64,000 nucleotides of DNA from an uncultured Roseburia sp. (GCA_900550935.1 URUD01000008.1:8879-72878), one strand, 5' to 3'. Positions 34,670-43,287 are shown, numbered from the stretch's first letter. Program-made: numbers and translations. The notes: generated from the letters alone by a model not told the origin.

Positions 34670-35935
34670 TTAGGGAAAAAACGGGTACATGATCGGGAGC
34701 AATATCATGCTCACAACCGTTGCTACTACAATAAGTGGAATACCTGATTTTGCATAATCTTTAAAGGTATATCCTCCGGCGGTCAATACCATTGTATTTG
34801 CCGGCATTCCGATCGGTGTTGCGTAGGCACATGAGCCTCCGATCACACATGCCATCAAAACGGCTCTTGGATCGGCACCCATACCATTTGCTATGGAAAC
34901 ACAGATCGGTACCATCAATGCTGTCGTTGCCGTATTACTCATGAAGTTCGTCAGTACACAGCACAGCATAAATACCACAAATGTTAATACATATGGTGAA
35001 GGATTTTCTCCTAATAAACCAATTACTTTATTTGCAATCAGTTCTCCTGCTCCGGAGCTTGACAGTGCAGATGCAAGGGCAAGTGTTCCACCAAACAGGA
35101 ATATTGTCTTCAGATCGATTGACTGCAATGCTTCTTTCTCGCTGATCACACCGGTTAAGATCAATGCCAGTGCTCCGATCGCTCCGACCACACAGAGTTT
35201 AATGCCGATCTGTTCCTCAAAGATCATCCCGATCAAAGTAAATACCAAAATGATCAAAGACAACCACTGTTTCCATTTTGGAACATGACTAAAATCACGC
35301 TCCTCGTCAAAGACGGTCTCTTCGGATGGCTTTTCATCCGACAGTAATTTGTAACCAAATAATGCAAAGAATAATATTCCGGCGATCAGGATTGGTAATC
35401 CGACCTTTGCGTACTCAAAGAAGCCAAATGACATCCCCATCTCTTCCATCGCTGACTGTGCGATCAGATTTCCCGGTGCTCCAATCAGGGAAAGGTTCCC
35501 TCCCATCGCTGCTGCAAATACAAGCGGCATCAAAAGCTTTGATCTGGAATATCCCGACTTTGCAGCAATTCCGATCACAACCGGTATCAGAACTGCCGCC
35601 GTTCCTGTGTTGGATAATATGCCGCTCATCAACCCCACAATGACCATGATCGCAATAATGAGCTGCTTTTCTGATTTTGCAAAATGCGTTACCACGCCGC
35701 CGATCTTATTTGCCATGCCAGTTTCAAAAAGGGCTCCTCCGACAATGAACATTGCCACAAAGAGGATGACATTGCTGTCAATAAAACCAGAAAACGCTGT
35801 TTTCCAATCCAGCACCCCTGTCACAACCAGTCCGACACAGACGATCATGGATGTCACCCCAAGGGGAATTTTTTCCCAGACAAACATGATAATAGCAAAT
35901 AGCAAAAACAAAAGTGTAATTGTTACCTGACTCAT
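34670..35935 (-). CDS. DASS/SLC13-family dicarboxylate permease (TtdT/CitT-like)
   Basis: A 421-residue integral membrane protein with about 11-12 segments. Two family repeats are visible: SNTGTAAVLIPVVIGIA and MSNTATTALMVPICVSIANG, the SNT motifs that bind sodium and carboxylate in this fold. By context it should carry tartrate or a related dicarboxylate, perhaps in exchange for succinate as TtdT does. ATG at 35935 follows GGGAGGTGGGAT. It is the first gene of the operon with ttdA and ttdB. Confidence 0.9.
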   Translation of the reverse strand: MSQVTITLLFLLFAIIMFVWEKIPLGVTSMIVCVGLVVTGVLDWKTAFSGFIDSNVILFVAMFIVGGALFETGMANKIGGVVTHFAKSEKQLIIAIMVIVGLMSGILSNTGTAAVLIPVVIGIAAKSGYSRSKLLMPLVFAAAMGGNLSLIGAPGNLIAQSAMEEMGMSFGFFEYAKVGLPILIAGILFFALFGYKLLSDEKPSEETVFDEERDFSHVPKWKQWLSLIILVFTLIGMIFEEQIGIKLCVVGAIGALALILTGVISEKEALQSIDLKTIFLFGGTLALASALSSSGAGELIANKVIGLLGENPSPYVLTFVVFMLCCVLTNFMSNTATTALMVPICVSIANGMGADPRAVLMACVIGGSCAYATPIGMPANTMVLTAGGYTFKDYAKSGIPLIVVATVVSMILLPIMYPFFP

Positions 35936-35960
35936 ATCCCACCTCCCAATTTCACGTGCC

Positions 35961-35985
35961 ATACATTTGATATTTGATAATGTAT
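35961..35985. promoter_or_regulatory. Candidate GntR operator in the tartrate operon leader
   Basis: ATACATT and AATGTAT form a perfect 7-base inverted repeat with an 11-base centre, lying between the promoter and the permease start. Two GntR-family regulators are encoded just upstream. Confidence 0.5.
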
Positions 35986-36000
35986 CCAATTTCTAATCTT

Positions 36001-36029
36001 AATATAATAAAAGCAGTGCCAAATGTCAA
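36001..36029 (-). promoter_or_regulatory. Promoter of the tartrate operon
   Basis: Minus-strand TTGACA (36024-36029), 17-base spacer, TATATT (36001-36006), a near-consensus sigma-A promoter. An inverted repeat ATAAAAGCAGT / ACTGCTTTTAT (36006-36038) covers most of the promoter and is a second operator candidate. Confidence 0.8.
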
Positions 36030-36107
36030 CTGCTTTTATCATTTTTGTTAAAACATTACATATTTTTAAATCTTTTTTGTGCATCCAGCACAATTTCTTT
36101 CTAAATC

Positions 36108-36752
36108 TTAACTGTAATAAGTCAGCATGTCATCCCGGCTTCGCATAATATGTGCATACATCGAGCGATATGCCGCCTCTCCGTTACCTGACTGTATCGC
36201 CTGTAAAATATTCGCATGTTCTGCAATGGATATCTTCGCGTAGTCCTCCTCGGATACCATATTGCCCATAGATAACCCATTCCAAAGTTCGCTTATCATG
36301 TTTTCCATCTTGTGGTTACCGCACAGGCGCCAGATTTCACTGTGAAATGCGCGATTTAAATCAGTGTATGTTTCGAATACACCATTTGAAATCGCATTCT
36401 GTGCCTCTTTTTGAATTTCTTCCAGCTGGCTGATATCTGCTTTATTTTCGCACACCAGCTTTGCCGCCGATGCCTCTAAGATCCCTCTGAGCTGATAATG
36501 CTCCCGGATATAGGTATCTGTAATGCCAAGCACGATCGCGCCCTTGTTCTGCCTTAATTTGATCAGACCATCCCGGTCTAAGATCTGAAATGCTTCCCGG
36601 ACCGGTGTCACAGAAACATTCAGCTGTTTTGCAATATTTTCCAGCGAAAGTATTTCTCCCTCTTTTATGTTTTTGGACAAAATAGCTTTTCTTAATTCCG
36701 ATGCCACTTTTTGTTTTGCCGACGGCATCACAATCGGATTGAGTAGATTCAT
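36108..36752 (-). CDS. GntR-family regulator (FCD type) 1
   Basis: A 214-residue regulator with an N-terminal winged helix (LSLENIAKQLNVSVTPVREAFQILDRDGLIKL) and a helical FCD effector domain (REHYQLRGILEASAAKLV, FHSEIWRLCGN). FCD regulators bind organic acids. The gene lies between a second GntR gene (four-base overlap) and the tartrate operon, so control of that operon by tartrate or a related acid is the natural guess. Confidence 0.92.
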   Translation of the reverse strand: MNLLNPIVMPSAKQKVASELRKAILSKNIKEGEILSLENIAKQLNVSVTPVREAFQILDRDGLIKLRQNKGAIVLGITDTYIREHYQLRGILEASAAKLVCENKADISQLEEIQKEAQNAISNGVFETYTDLNRAFHSEIWRLCGNHKMENMISELWNGLSMGNMVSEEDYAKISIAEHANILQAIQSGNGEAAYRSMYAHIMRSRDDMLTYYS

Positions 36753-37327
36753 CCTTTTTTCCTTTCCTGTATGACAACCTCTGCCAGATACTGATAATGA
36801 TCTTTTATCGCGCTCTGTATTCTGTCTGATCCGTTGCCGCTTTCCTGCGTTTTGTCATAGACTTCCATCAGATGATATAAATTGTGGCTTTGTTTTTCTG
36901 CATACTGCACATAATAGCGATATCCGTTCTCCAGCAATGTCCGGATATACAAATTGTTTACCGCTGTCCGGATACCGGCATGTATCTGTTCATCACTTTT
37001 GCCCTTGTAAAATCTCTCATAGCAATTTTCTTTAAATGTGTGGGAAAGCTCTGTCACGGCGACTGCTTCCATCTGTCCAAGCAAGGTGTAGGTTTCTTTT
37101 ATGTTTTCATCACAAAGCTGCGGAGTAATAATATGCCTTGTCGCCAGACGTTCTGCCAGTCCCTGTGTCTGCAATATCTGTAATGCCTCCCGGACCGGTA
37201 TTCTCGATACCTCAAGCATATCCGCGAGCTCTTCCTGCCTTAATTTCGTTCCATTCTCTATTTTCCCTGATAATATCAGTTCTGCGATCTGAACTGCAAT
37301 CAGTTCACTCAGTCTGTTCTGATCCAT
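36749..37327 (-). CDS. GntR-family regulator (FCD type) 2
   Basis: A 192-residue regulator, shorter than its neighbour. The N-terminal winged helix reads LRQEELADMLEVSRIPVREALQILQTQGL; the C-terminal helical domain lacks some of the usual metal-binding histidines of FCD proteins. It overlaps the next GntR gene by four bases (ATGA), so the two are made together and may form heterodimers or act in sequence. Confidence 0.88.
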   Translation of the reverse strand: MDQNRLSELIAVQIAELILSGKIENGTKLRQEELADMLEVSRIPVREALQILQTQGLAERLATRHIITPQLCDENIKETYTLLGQMEAVAVTELSHTFKENCYERFYKGKSDEQIHAGIRTAVNNLYIRTLLENGYRYYVQYAEKQSHNLYHLMEVYDKTQESGNGSDRIQSAIKDHYQYLAEVVIQERKKG

Positions 37328-37495
37328 ATTTTATTTTCCGTCCTGATTTTCTCTGTCATTCTGTATCCATTATAAAATATTATTTATGAACTTGTAAACC
37401 AAATATATTTTATTCTTATATTGGAAGATGGCACAGAAAAAAGACACTCGCTGGGGATGGGGTGTCCTTGAGAAAGATCTAACCTGACTCTGTTT

Positions 37496-37918
37496 TTATT
37501 TATTATGATTTTCTTTGTATATGTTTTTCAACTCCTTAATTGCATCTTCAAACGATAAAACATGCAGCCCCTGGTATGCAAGTATCAAAACTTCTACCGG
37601 TGCCTGTCTTATCATATCCTTTGGTGTATCATAATCATATGTGAAATTCCAACAGGCAAAGAGATATCCAATCCATGACATCAAATCTTCCGGATATGTT
37701 TTTCCTTTATTAATCTGTACCTCTTGTTCTAAGGTTTCCATTATATAACGTGAACCTAGCCACATCTGTGTATCCATCTTATTATACAAATGTGTTGCTG
37801 TCTCTGATTTCATTAATTTTTCTATAAACTCTTTTGAGTCGTAACCTCTTTTAACAGACAGTACAAATAAATCTGCTGACATTTCGCATATCCCAATGGT
37901 AAAAGTTGTTGAATCCAT
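37496..37918 (-). CDS. DUF3791-like partner of the DUF3990 protein
   Basis: A 140-residue protein. Residues 1-62 resemble DUF3791 (FVLSVKRGYDSKEFIEKLM then HLYNKMDTQMWLGSRYIMETL, the layout 'YLYenYdvLHtqGreYivedI'). The rest is a helical extension with conserved-looking aromatics. It is encoded immediately after the DUF3990 gene with a one-base overlap (37918). DUF3791 and DUF3990 are often neighbours in Clostridia; by analogy this would be the antidote. The pair is AT-rich relative to flanking genes and is flanked by a tartrate operon and ribosomal genes. Function untested. Confidence 0.55.
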   Translation of the reverse strand: MDSTTFTIGICEMSADLFVLSVKRGYDSKEFIEKLMKSETATHLYNKMDTQMWLGSRYIMETLEQEVQINKGKTYPEDLMSWIGYLFACWNFTYDYDTPKDMIRQAPVEVLILAYQGLHVLSFEDAIKELKNIYKENHNK

Positions 37919-38568
37919 TATTTATCCCACTCCTCTATTATTTCATCAAAGAATTTCACATCTTGTGCACGTCTGTATTTGGTCTGAATTTGGTTTACCA
38001 TACTACTTAACTGGTTCGCTCTATTCATATTCTGTGACACGATTATTTTTTTATCTGCATCTGTAAGTTTATACTCATTTATTATATTAAAACGTGTTTT
38101 TTTGCATGCTTCATCTGTTTTTAGCACATACTGTCTGCCTAATTTTACATACTTCATTGCCTCAATAAAAGCCCTGTCACACATCTGTCCATTAAAGAAC
38201 AACTGCATTACCTGAGTCATTTTATCATCTGCAATTATGCCAACAATCATGTCATATAACTCATTATATATCTTGTATCTTGCGCATAGTTGGTTATATT
38301 CTGTTAATTTTTCCGGTTTTCTGTTATATGCAATGAATAGTGCCCAATCAATCTGATCAATATAATTATCTTCAAATGTTTTTATTTTCAGTCCTTCTGT
38401 ATTGTACTCTATTTCATAAAATTTATTTTTTTCATATGATGCAATCAAACCTTTTGGCTGGTCTGGTTTATCCCCCATATAAAATCCGCAACCAAAGTCA
38501 CATGATACCCTGCTTTTAGGTTTTATATCTCCTTGTATTCCACTTTTTGAGCCATGATACAATAACAT
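37918..38568 (-). CDS. DUF3990 protein, ADP-ribosyltransferase-like fold
   Basis: A 216-residue protein whose N-terminus carries the DUF3990 pattern: LLYHGSKSG (His of the first ART motif), VSCDFGCGFYMGDKPDQ (second motif, aromatic Tyr), and a later segment ending RQYVLKTDEA near residue 160. These correspond to strands of the ADP-ribosyltransferase superfamily. The expected third-motif Glu is not certain. A toxin or effector that modifies a cellular target with ADP-ribose is the working guess. The C-terminus is basic and helical. It overlaps the partner gene by one base. Confidence 0.65.
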   Translation of the reverse strand: MLLYHGSKSGIQGDIKPKSRVSCDFGCGFYMGDKPDQPKGLIASYEKNKFYEIEYNTEGLKIKTFEDNYIDQIDWALFIAYNRKPEKLTEYNQLCARYKIYNELYDMIVGIIADDKMTQVMQLFFNGQMCDRAFIEAMKYVKLGRQYVLKTDEACKKTRFNIINEYKLTDADKKIIVSQNMNRANQLSSMVNQIQTKYRRAQDVKFFDEIIEEWDK

Positions 38569-38659
38569 ATTTTCACTTCCTCTCTTTTGATGTATTATAC
38601 CGCTGAATTAGGCGAATTACAAATTAATGCTTTTTTGAAATTAAAATTTCGTAATATAC

Positions 38660-38694
38660 AAAAAAAGACCAACTACCCTTTCAGATAATTGGTC
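38660..38694 (-). terminator. Terminator after rpsR
   Basis: GACCAA / TTGGTC stem with a 16-base loop, followed on the minus strand by TTTTTTTG. It closes the rpsF-ssb-rpsR operon. Confidence 0.75.
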
Positions 38695-38760
38695 AATTCT
38701 TTAAAAATCTTGTGTCAAATCACAACCCACACACTCGCAAACCCTTGATTTTCCTGAGGT

Positions 38761-39024
38761 TTATTCGCAAACGTATGGCATTAATGCAACGTGACGTGCT
38801 CTCTTAATAGCCACGGTAAGTGCTCTCTGGTGTTTTGCACAGTTTCCTGTGATACGGCGAGGAAGGATCTTTCCTCTCTCAGAGATGTATCTCTTTAATT
38901 TGTTTGTATCTTTGTAATCGATTACATTATCTTTGCCACAGAAAACACAAACTTTTTTTCTTCTATGCATTGGGCGTCTCTTCATTGGAGCGCCATCTTT
39001 GTCTGCTGCTTTATTGAAAGCCAT
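38761..39024 (-). CDS. rpsR: 30S ribosomal protein S18
   Basis: An 87-residue ribosomal protein: RKKVCVFCGKDNVIDYKD, LKRYISERGKILPRRITGNCAKHQRALTVAIKRAR matches S18. It keeps the C-x-x-C and C-x-x-H residues of the zinc-binding (C+) form. It binds S6 and 16S rRNA. Third gene of rpsF-ssb-rpsR. Confidence 0.98.
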   Translation of the reverse strand: MAFNKAADKDGAPMKRRPMHRRKKVCVFCGKDNVIDYKDTNKLKRYISERGKILPRRITGNCAKHQRALTVAIKRARHVALMPYVCE

Positions 39025-39046
39025 GATTGATTACCTCCTGTTAAAT

Positions 39047-39487
39047 TTAATTGAATGGTAACTCTTCATCTATTCCATCCGGAATATTCATGAAGCCATC
39101 TCCAGCTGCGCTGCTCGGTGATGGTCTGTCCGCAGGTGTGAAGCCGGAGTTCTCGCTGCTTGCGTTCTTACTCTCTGCAAATTCACACTCTTCCACAACG
39201 ATATCTGTTGTGTATACCCGCTGTCCGTCCTTGTTGGTATAGCTGCCGGTCTGGATACGTCCGGTTACGACTACCTTTGTTCCTTTGCGGAGATATTTCT
39301 CTGCAAACTCACCAAGACGTCCGAATGCAACGCATGGGATAAAATCAGCAGTCTGCTGGTCATTGTCCCTGCGAAATCTACGGTCAACTGCGATGGTATA
39401 TCTTGCGATTGCGGTTGCCTGCTCTCCCTGAGAGTAACGTACCTCAGGATCTCTGGTCAGGCGTCCCATAAGAATTACTTTATTCAT
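39047..39487 (-). CDS. ssb: Single-stranded DNA-binding protein
   Basis: A 146-residue SSB with an N-terminal OB fold (MNKVILMGRLTRDPEVRYSQ, FIPCVAFGRLGEFAEKYLRKG) and a flexible linker ending in the acidic tail IDEELPFN that recruits partner proteins. It lies between rpsF and rpsR, the classical arrangement. Confidence 0.98.
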   Translation of the reverse strand: MNKVILMGRLTRDPEVRYSQGEQATAIARYTIAVDRRFRRDNDQQTADFIPCVAFGRLGEFAEKYLRKGTKVVVTGRIQTGSYTNKDGQRVYTTDIVVEECEFAESKNASSENSGFTPADRPSPSSAAGDGFMNIPDGIDEELPFN

Positions 39488-39498
39488 GTGGTTTCCCT

Positions 39499-39789
39499 CT
39501 ATTTCTCGTCTTTTCTAACGCATAAGAAACGAAGAACATTGTCCATGATACGAACGTCACGCTCAACTTCTGCCGGAACAGTAGAAGCTGCATCGAACTG
39601 AATGAAGTAGTAGTATGCTTCTGACATCTTCTGGATCTCGTAAGCTAATCTCTTCTTTCCAGCCTCTTCTACCTCTGTTACAGTACCGCCGGCACGAGTG
39701 ATGTACTCTTTTGCCTTCTCTACTGTAGCGGTTCTCGCATCGTCTTCGATCTTTGCACTAACAACGAGTGCTAATTCATACTTATTCAT
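39499..39789 (-). CDS. rpsF: 30S ribosomal protein S6
   Basis: A 96-residue S6 protein: MNKYELALVVSAKIEDD at the N-terminus and EAYYYFIQFDAASTVPAEVERDVRIMDNVLRFLCVR at the C-terminus are typical (split here only for naming). ATG at 39789 follows AAAGGAGGAAATTCGC. It is the first gene of the operon. Confidence 0.97.
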   Translation of the reverse strand: MNKYELALVVSAKIEDDARTATVEKAKEYITRAGGTVTEVEEAGKKRLAYEIQKMSEAYYYFIQFDAASTVPAEVERDVRIMDNVLRFLCVRKDEK

Positions 39790-39814
39790 GCGAATTTCCT
39801 CCTTTTGGTCTCTG

Positions 39815-39838
39815 GCCCGCCCATTCAAAGGGGTGAGC
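39815..39838 (-). promoter_or_regulatory. Leader hairpin of the rpsF operon (possible S6:S18 binding site)
   Basis: On the minus strand GCTCACCC pairs with GGGCGGGC around an eight-base loop, 25 bases before the rpsF start. The position fits the ribosomal protein autoregulatory leader known for rpsF operons. I could not identify the defining CCG element with confidence. Confidence 0.4.
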
Positions 39839-39891
39839 AAGGAATTTTAATATATCACGAATATTTACTCTACCATACAATTTCTGCGATT

Positions 39892-40143
39892 TCAAGAGGT
39901 TTCTTGAATTTCTTTGGTGTTTTTTTCTTCTTTCGGAGTCTTTTCTTTTGAAAATAAAAAGTACAGCCCCAGAAACAATAACGCAATGGCTGGTGCAACC
40001 AATCCCCAGTTATATACTATCGGGAGCAGAGTTCCCACCTTTTTCACTGCCATTTCTATACAAATAAGTTCCACCACTATACACTCTGTTGCATACAAAA
40101 TAACTGCACAAAGTATTAATATCGCACCTGCTATTTTTTTCAT
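39892..40143 (-). CDS. Small membrane protein of unknown function
   Basis: An 83-residue protein with two hydrophobic segments (IAGAILILCAVILYATECIV and WGLVAPAIALLFLGLYFLF) and a charged C-terminal tail rich in Lys and Glu. I do not recognise the family. It overlaps the upstream secreted-protein gene by four bases (ATGA), so the two are made together; an immunity or anchoring role is possible but not shown. Confidence 0.65.
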   Translation of the reverse strand: MKKIAGAILILCAVILYATECIVVELICIEMAVKKVGTLLPIVYNWGLVAPAIALLFLGLYFLFSKEKTPKEEKNTKEIQETS

Positions 40144-40922
40144 TGATATCTCCTATCTTCTTTCCAAGTATAAATTCCATCTGGTCCTTTTGAGCGTTTT
40201 CTGCCTAACGTTACATTGATCGTTTTAGGACTTTTAGAATAGACCGGCTTACGTTCCTGAATCACTGTTACTTTTTTCGGTCCTCTGGTAACATAATATT
40301 TCTGCACCTCTCCCCTTACATAATTATATCTCGGTTGAAACTCCAACCAGACACGACGTTTTGATGGAACATTTATGTTTAATTCCATTGAAAGAGTACT
40401 TGTATTCTGCCATCCTGCCCCAACTGCTGCTGAAAATGTATCTTTGTATTTTCCTGTTAAAGTCGTATTAATAGACCAGGTCTTCTGTGTATACGCCGAT
40501 ATGCTCATTGACTGACTCACACTGGTTTGATTTTTTAGATAATTAGTAATTCTCTCCTTCTTTCCATATACCGTACCACTACTGGTTTTTACAAATCGGT
40601 ATTTATAGGTAAACATTCCCATTGGTGCCACAGTATCTTCTTTTGATAATGAAATTTTCGCTGTTTCTGGCAATATATCAAATTTCTGTTGTAATTTATC
40701 CTCTGTTTGTTCCTGTATTTCATCATATAGCTTTTGTGCTTCCTCTCCTTTGTAGTACTGCAATTCCCCATTTTCATTTGGGATTGCAATCTGAACTACC
40801 TTTTCTTCATCACTATCTGTTGGAATCTCTCCAGCAAAAACTGATGTGGCTGTGAAAAAAGACAGTCCCATAACCAGAACTGTAGCCAATACAATCTCCC
40901 TTACTGTTCGTTGCAATTTCAT
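40140..40922 (-). CDS. Secreted beta-rich protein of unknown function
   Basis: A 260-residue protein with a signal peptide (LATVLVMGLSFFTATSVFAG, cut after AGE) and an acidic N-terminal part. From about residue 120 the sequence alternates Ser/Thr with hydrophobics: SVSQSMSISAYTQKTWSIN, then SAAVGAGWQNTSTLSMELN, then basic aromatic strands. Such S/T-rich alternation around a central turn is seen in aerolysin/ETX-MTX2-type pore formers, but I cannot assign it. It is paired with a small membrane protein (four-base overlap). AT-rich compared with its neighbours. Confidence 0.65.
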   Translation of the reverse strand: MKLQRTVREIVLATVLVMGLSFFTATSVFAGEIPTDSDEEKVVQIAIPNENGELQYYKGEEAQKLYDEIQEQTEDKLQQKFDILPETAKISLSKEDTVAPMGMFTYKYRFVKTSSGTVYGKKERITNYLKNQTSVSQSMSISAYTQKTWSINTTLTGKYKDTFSAAVGAGWQNTSTLSMELNINVPSKRRVWLEFQPRYNYVRGEVQKYYVTRGPKKVTVIQERKPVYSKSPKTINVTLGRKRSKGPDGIYTWKEDRRYQ

Positions 40923-41025
40923 AACTCTTTCATTTTAGTTTTTCCTTTCTGTATTTTGTTCCCCGAATTTTGTGCACAGAAATTCTATGACTATAGTACC
41001 AATTTATCCTATGTCTGTCAATAAA

Positions 41026-41063
41026 AAAGACCTTACAGATAAATTCTATCTATAAGGTTCTAA
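41026..41063 (-). terminator. Terminator after the DUF951 gene
   Basis: ACCTTA / TAAGGT outer stem with inner AGATA/TATCT pairing, followed on the minus strand by TTTTTT. Confidence 0.7.
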
Positions 41064-41072
41064 ATACTCCCT

Positions 41073-41261
41073 CTACTCCTCCTTTTTCCTTATCTGCTTC
41101 GTATTCTTCTCGACCAGTTTCCGTGCCAGCATCACCTGATGACCGCATCCCAGACACTTTAACCGGAAATCTGCTCCCACCCGGAGCACTTCCCATTCAT
41201 TGCTGCCACAGGGATGTTGTTTTTTTAATTTTACAATATCGCCCACTTCGTATTGAATCAT
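41073..41261 (-). CDS. DUF951 family protein
   Basis: A 62-residue protein: YEVGDIVKLKKQHPCGSNEWEV and FRLKCLGCGHQVMLAR are the DUF951 hallmarks, with C and CxxC residues that could bind zinc. Widespread in Firmicutes; function unknown. It is the last gene of the minus-strand group after the sirtuin gene (15-base gap). Confidence 0.92.
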   Translation of the reverse strand: MIQYEVGDIVKLKKQHPCGSNEWEVLRVGADFRLKCLGCGHQVMLARKLVEKNTKQIRKKEE

Positions 41262-41276
41262 CGTTTCCTCCTCAAT

Positions 41277-42005
41277 CTATACTTCGATCTGTCCAAACAC
41301 TTCCCCAAGTCCTGCCTGGATCAGCAGATCAGCTCTGCCATCCATCGGCGTGGTGGACTTATTGATCAGCACCAGCTTATTTCCTCTGTAATAATCGATC
41401 AGTCCTGCTGCCGGATATACCGCAAGGGATGTTCCACCGATGATCAGCACATCCGCATGACTGATATAATAGACAGCATCTTCTAACGTCTGCTGATTTA
41501 ACCCTTCTTCATACAATACCACATCCGGCTTGATCCTGCCACCACAGGCATCACACAGAGGAACCTTTGTCTCCGTATGCAGGATATATTCTGCATCAAA
41601 CTGCTTTCCACATTTCTGGCAGAAATTACGATGAACGCTTCCGTGAAGTTCTAACACTTTTTTGCTCCCTGCCATCTGGTGCAGCCCATCGATATTCTGT
41701 GTAATGACAGCCTTTACCTTTCCTGCTGCCTCAAGCTGCTCCAGCTTTTCATGCGTAATATTGGGCTTTGCGGTCAGGCACAGCATCTTGTCCCGGTAAA
41801 AACGATAAAACTCCTCTGTATGCCTGATATAGAAAGAGTGGCTTAGGATTGTCTCCGGCGGATAATCATATTTCTGATTGTATAATCCATCCACGCTACG
41901 GAAATCCGGTATTCCGCTCTCCGTCGAAACGCCCGCTCCGCCAAAAAATACGATATTGTCACTTTCCTTTACCATCTGTAAAAATTTTTGTATTTTTTCC
42001 TCCAT
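41277..42005 (-). CDS. NAD-dependent protein deacylase (sirtuin)
   Basis: Sir2-family enzyme, 242 residues, removing acyl groups from lysines with NAD. Motifs: GGAGVSTESGIPDFRS, TQNIDGLHQMAG, catalytic His in ELHGSVHRNFC, four zinc cysteines (CQKC and CDAC), and GGTSLAVYPAA. It lacks the Y/R pair that would mark a clear desuccinylase; not assessed further. It lies between DUF951 and an MFS gene. Confidence 0.95.
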   Translation of the reverse strand: MEEKIQKFLQMVKESDNIVFFGGAGVSTESGIPDFRSVDGLYNQKYDYPPETILSHSFYIRHTEEFYRFYRDKMLCLTAKPNITHEKLEQLEAAGKVKAVITQNIDGLHQMAGSKKVLELHGSVHRNFCQKCGKQFDAEYILHTETKVPLCDACGGRIKPDVVLYEEGLNQQTLEDAVYYISHADVLIIGGTSLAVYPAAGLIDYYRGNKLVLINKSTTPMDGRADLLIQAGLGEVFGQIEV

Positions 42006-42027
42006 GGCTGCTGCTCCTTTCCTTTTT

Positions 42028-43272
42028 CTATGCCCTGCGGTTATAAATCTTTTTCACGTGTGCACGGTTTCCGCCCATGATCACGACCGCTCCGATAAAA
42101 TTAAGTGCCATAAATGCACTGATCACGGCTCGCTCCGGCAAAAACAGAGTAAATACCCCTGACAAAAACTGCCCAAGCAGCATCCCGCCCGTGATCGCCA
42201 TCTGGAAAATGCCGTTGAACCGTCCCTTTTTCTCGTCCGGCACATAGCTCTGTGTCGCTGATATGCGGATATTATAGGAAGTAACCCCTAAAATTCCCTC
42301 GATGAAGCAGACGGCCATGATCGCGTAATATGGTAAATAAAGTACGGTTCCATCAATGAGGGCACTGCACAGATACACGGTCAATGCAATGGTAAACTTT
42401 TTGGCGACCGGAAGGTTTAACCGGTAATGCACACCTCCGCCTAACAGACGTCCTACCATCATCCAGCCCATCGTAAACATATAGACATACTCGCCGCTGT
42501 TATAGTTTAACTTAAAATAAGGGAGAACCAGTGTCTGGAACGCTCCCTGTCCAAGCGCATTTACCATAAAGTACAACGTGATCGCGCGCAGTCCGCGCTC
42601 CTGCTTTAAATAATCCACACCTTCCAAAAAGGTCTTTTTGTATTGTGCAACGCCAAAGTTCTCGCTTTCCCGTTTGACATAGGTTTCCTCTTTTTTGATC
42701 TGTGTCTCCATCACAGCCGCAATAAAGAAAGTTACCATGTTAATAAGAAATAACGGCGCAATCCCGATCAGATTATATAAAAATGCTGACAACGGCACGA
42801 TAAATGTTGCAAGACTCTCCAAGGTACTCTGAATGGAGTATGCCTTAGAATAATTGCCCTCTGAGATCAACATTGGATAAAAACTGTCGTATGCCACCTG
42901 ATACACGCTGTCGATCGTGCCAAGAAGCAGACAGCCCAGGATCAGAAATCCATAATTGAAATATCCGCTGATCATCAGCCATGCGAAAATACCATACAGT
43001 GCTGCACTGCAAAAATCCAGTGTGTAGATCGTTCTTCTTCTGGAGAACTTATCCAGAAACGGGCCTGCCAGTGTCGGTGCCACGACCTTTGGCAGATTAT
43101 ACATCACCGCATAAAGCGCATATAAAAACGTCGACCCGGTGTAATCAAGTACCAGCAGTCCTAACGCAAATCCCGCCAGTGAATTTCCCAGGATGGATAT
43201 CACCGTACCCAGCGTGATCAGCGTAAAATTCTTTGTCCAAAGTACATTTTCTTTCCTCTTCTCCCCAGCCAT
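42028..43272 (-). CDS. MFS transporter
   Basis: A 414-residue membrane protein with 12 predicted helices. ISILGNSLAGFALGLLVLDYTGS and the charged loop DKFSRRRTIY between helices 2 and 3 are of the DHA/MFS_3 drug-efflux type seen in Firmicutes. Substrate unknown. The preceding gene (43288-43743) ends 15 bases upstream, so the two may share a transcript. Confidence 0.85.
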   Translation of the reverse strand: MAGEKRKENVLWTKNFTLITLGTVISILGNSLAGFALGLLVLDYTGSTFLYALYAVMYNLPKVVAPTLAGPFLDKFSRRRTIYTLDFCSAALYGIFAWLMISGYFNYGFLILGCLLLGTIDSVYQVAYDSFYPMLISEGNYSKAYSIQSTLESLATFIVPLSAFLYNLIGIAPLFLINMVTFFIAAVMETQIKKEETYVKRESENFGVAQYKKTFLEGVDYLKQERGLRAITLYFMVNALGQGAFQTLVLPYFKLNYNSGEYVYMFTMGWMMVGRLLGGGVHYRLNLPVAKKFTIALTVYLCSALIDGTVLYLPYYAIMAVCFIEGILGVTSYNIRISATQSYVPDEKKGRFNGIFQMAITGGMLLGQFLSGVFTLFLPERAVISAFMALNFIGAVVIMGGNRAHVKKIYNRRA

Positions 43273-43287
43273 AACATCTCCCTGTCT

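Noticed and set aside
37434..37478. A terminator after the DUF3791-like gene
   Set aside because: The AAGACAC/GTGTCCTT pairing has a mismatch, a long loop and no T-run on the minus strand, so it is too weak to support.
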